From: Leucobacter aridicollis
Lineage (GTDB): Bacteria > Actinomycetota > Actinomycetes > Actinomycetales > Microbacteriaceae
NCBI RefSeq assembly: GCF_013409595.1
Contig: NZ_JACCBD010000001.1
Coordinates: forward strand, 310,001 to 374,000
Reading direction: 5' to 3'
DNA length: 64,000 bases
Every line of letters starts with the position of its first letter. Position 1 is the first letter of the stretch. This document shows, one piece after another, positions 62,869 to 64,000 of the stretch. The position numbers were made by a program, and so were the translations under genes. Below the pieces are notes generated by a model. That model searched no databases. It was not told the origin of the DNA and worked only from the letters and a program-made list of their open reading frames with translations.

Positions 62869-64000
62869 CGCCCACGCGCGGCCACACATCGCCGTCGTCG
62901 GCGGGGGCATCTCCGGGCTTGTTGCGGCCCGCGAGCTCGCCCGCGCCGGTGCGGCCGTCACGCTCGTTGAGCGTGGCGAGCGGCTCGGCGGTCGGGTGCG
63001 CGGGGCCGAGCTCGGCGGCGCGACGTTCGACGTCGGCGCGGAGGCATTCGCGACCCGCGGGGGAGCGGTCGCCGCGCTCATCGCCGATCTCGGGCTCTCG
63101 GGCCGGATCGTGCAGCCGGCGCAGCTCGGTTCCTGGGTGGTGACGGCAGACGGCGCCCTCCCGCTGCCTCCGGGCGGCGCCGTCGGGATCCCAGCGAGGC
63201 CCCTTGCCGCATCAGTCCGGGCGCACCTCGGGCTGCGCGGAGCCCTCCGCGTCGCTGTCGAGCCCCTGCTGCGGCGCGACAGGCCTGGCGCACGGGCGTC
63301 CGCGGGGGCAGAGGCGGAGGCAGGCGCAGCGACTGAGACGCTCGGCGCGCTCGTCCGCCGCCGGCTCGGGGAGCGTGCCCTCGACAGGCTCGTGCGGCCG
63401 ATCGCGCTCGGCGTGTACTCCACGGATCCGGATCTGCTCGAACTCTCGGCGGTGCCCGGACTGGCCGACGCGTACGCGCGGACCGGCTCGCTCGTGCGGG
63501 CGGCGAGGCAGCTCCGCGACTCAAGCGTCGCGGCTGGCGGCGCCGTCGCCGCACTCGCTGGCGGGATGACGACGCTCGTCGACGCGCTCGCCGCCGACGC
63601 AGCGGACCGGGGCAGCGAGATCCGCACGGGCTCCCGGGTCGTCGAACTTACGCGCGGCGTTTCTGAGCATGGCGCGGAGCCGGGCCGGCCCTCCGGGGCC
63701 CAGTGGACGTTGCGGGACGGGTCGGGCAAGACGATCCTCCGCTGCGACGCGGTGCTCCTCGCCGTGCCCGAGACGGTGGCGGCCGCGCTCCTCGCCGAGC
63801 GCACGCCCCCGCCGGCCGAGCACGACATCGAGGTCGTCGCGCTCGCGGTCGCAGACCCGCGACTCGACGCCGCACCGCGCGGCACCGGAGCGCTCGTCGC
63901 CGAGGGCGCGGGCATTGCTGCGAAGGCGCTCACCCACGCAACGGCGAAATGGCCGGACCGGGCCGCGACCGTGCCCGCGGGCACGCACGTGATCCGGCTC
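62858..64000 (+). CDS. hemG: Protoporphyrinogen/coproporphyrinogen oxidase, HemY/CgoX type (3' end outside window)
   Basis: 381 codons are visible and the frame is still open at the window end. The ATG at 62858 overlaps hemE; the protein begins MHASAHARPHIAVVGGGISG with the FAD-binding Rossmann motif and LVERGERLGGRVRG. Further family segments are FDVGAEAFATRGG, VRPIALGVYSTDPDLLELSA and ALAGGMTTLVDALAADA. Actinobacteria generally use the coproporphyrin-dependent pathway, in which this FAD enzyme oxidises coproporphyrinogen III (CgoX), so that function is the likelier one. It continues the hemE operon. Confidence 0.93.
   Translation, partial: MHASAHARPHIAVVGGGISGLVAARELARAGAAVTLVERGERLGGRVRGAELGGATFDVGAEAFATRGGAVAALIADLGLSGRIVQPAQLGSWVVTADGALPLPPGGAVGIPARPLAASVRAHLGLRGALRVAVEPLLRRDRPGARASAGAEAEAGAATETLGALVRRRLGERALDRLVRPIALGVYSTDPDLLELSAVPGLADAYARTGSLVRAARQLRDSSVAAGGAVAALAGGMTTLVDALAADAADRGSEIRTGSRVVELTRGVSEHGAEPGRPSGAQWTLRDGSGKTILRCDAVLLAVPETVAAALLAERTPPPAEHDIEVVALAVADPRLDAAPRGTGALVAEGAGIAAKALTHATAKWPDRAATVPAGTHVIRL

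Noticed and set aside
61738..63984. 748-codon open frame on the minus strand
   Set aside because: It is antisense to hemE and hemG, which have full family motifs. The predicted protein is Arg/Ser/Pro/Ala-rich, as usual for a GC-driven shadow frame.

Overview
The window is about 64 kb of high-GC DNA. G/C-ending codons dominate, GTG and TTG starts are frequent, and long antisense shadow ORFs are common. Gene content and order point to an actinobacterium, most likely Microbacteriaceae and plausibly Leucobacter-like (inference; no rRNA is present). Most of the window is chromosomal core. I see no rRNA, tRNA, CRISPR array, insertion sequence, phage or integrase gene.

Layout. 1-3.05 kb: end of a peptide/nickel-type ABC importer, a DppB-like permease overlapping one polypeptide that joins a DppC permease to two ATPases. 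3.1-7.8 kb: alcohol/aldehyde oxidation module (GAF regulator, ExaC-type dehydrogenase, AdhP, DUF779). 7.9-10.8 kb: NfeD-like protein, flotillin, PH-domain membrane protein. 10.8-13.1 kb: YqaJ-like nuclease, orphan OmpR-type response regulator, enoyl-CoA hydratase. 13.2-14.5 kb: rplJ-rplL with an L10-type leader. 14.5-17.8 kb: eRF1-like baeRF protein, then an SSS symporter with a 45-residue partner. 18.4-22.3 kb: heterodimeric ABC exporter followed by the SRP RNA gene. 22.6-24.5 kb: divergent MarR-like regulators with Gly/His-rich tails. 24.6-27.9 kb: pta-ackA.

28.3-36.7 kb is the accessory region and the best candidate for an undescribed system: a PotABCD-type ABC importer in one transcription unit with a nitrilase-fold amidase, an RraA/aldolase-fold protein and a short BKACE (DUF849) lyase. 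It is followed by two Lrp/AsnC regulators and a second, paralogous amidase. The reading I favour is uptake of a cationic amine or amide, hydrolysis of a C-N bond, and carbon-carbon cleavage; the substrate is unknown.

36.7-60.1 kb follows the order of a conserved actinobacterial block (from memory, M. tuberculosis Rv3721c to Rv3646c) but is compacted: dnaX-recR, lysC-asd (with dapL added), metallophosphoesterase/ponA2, DUF4177-ridA, acs, a minimal tad pilus locus, then topA-tmk. A double-TetR regulator and a DUF808 protein interrupt it. 60.2-64 kb: divergent hemA and hemE-hemG (hemG runs off the window).

Regulation visible in the sequence includes several apparently leaderless promoters (-10 hexamer ending 6-7 nt before the start codon), the L10 attenuator, an internal lysC start with its own Shine-Dalgarno, nested CATGTCA operators between the MarR-like genes, and tandem 14-bp repeats upstream of hemE and of the exporter.
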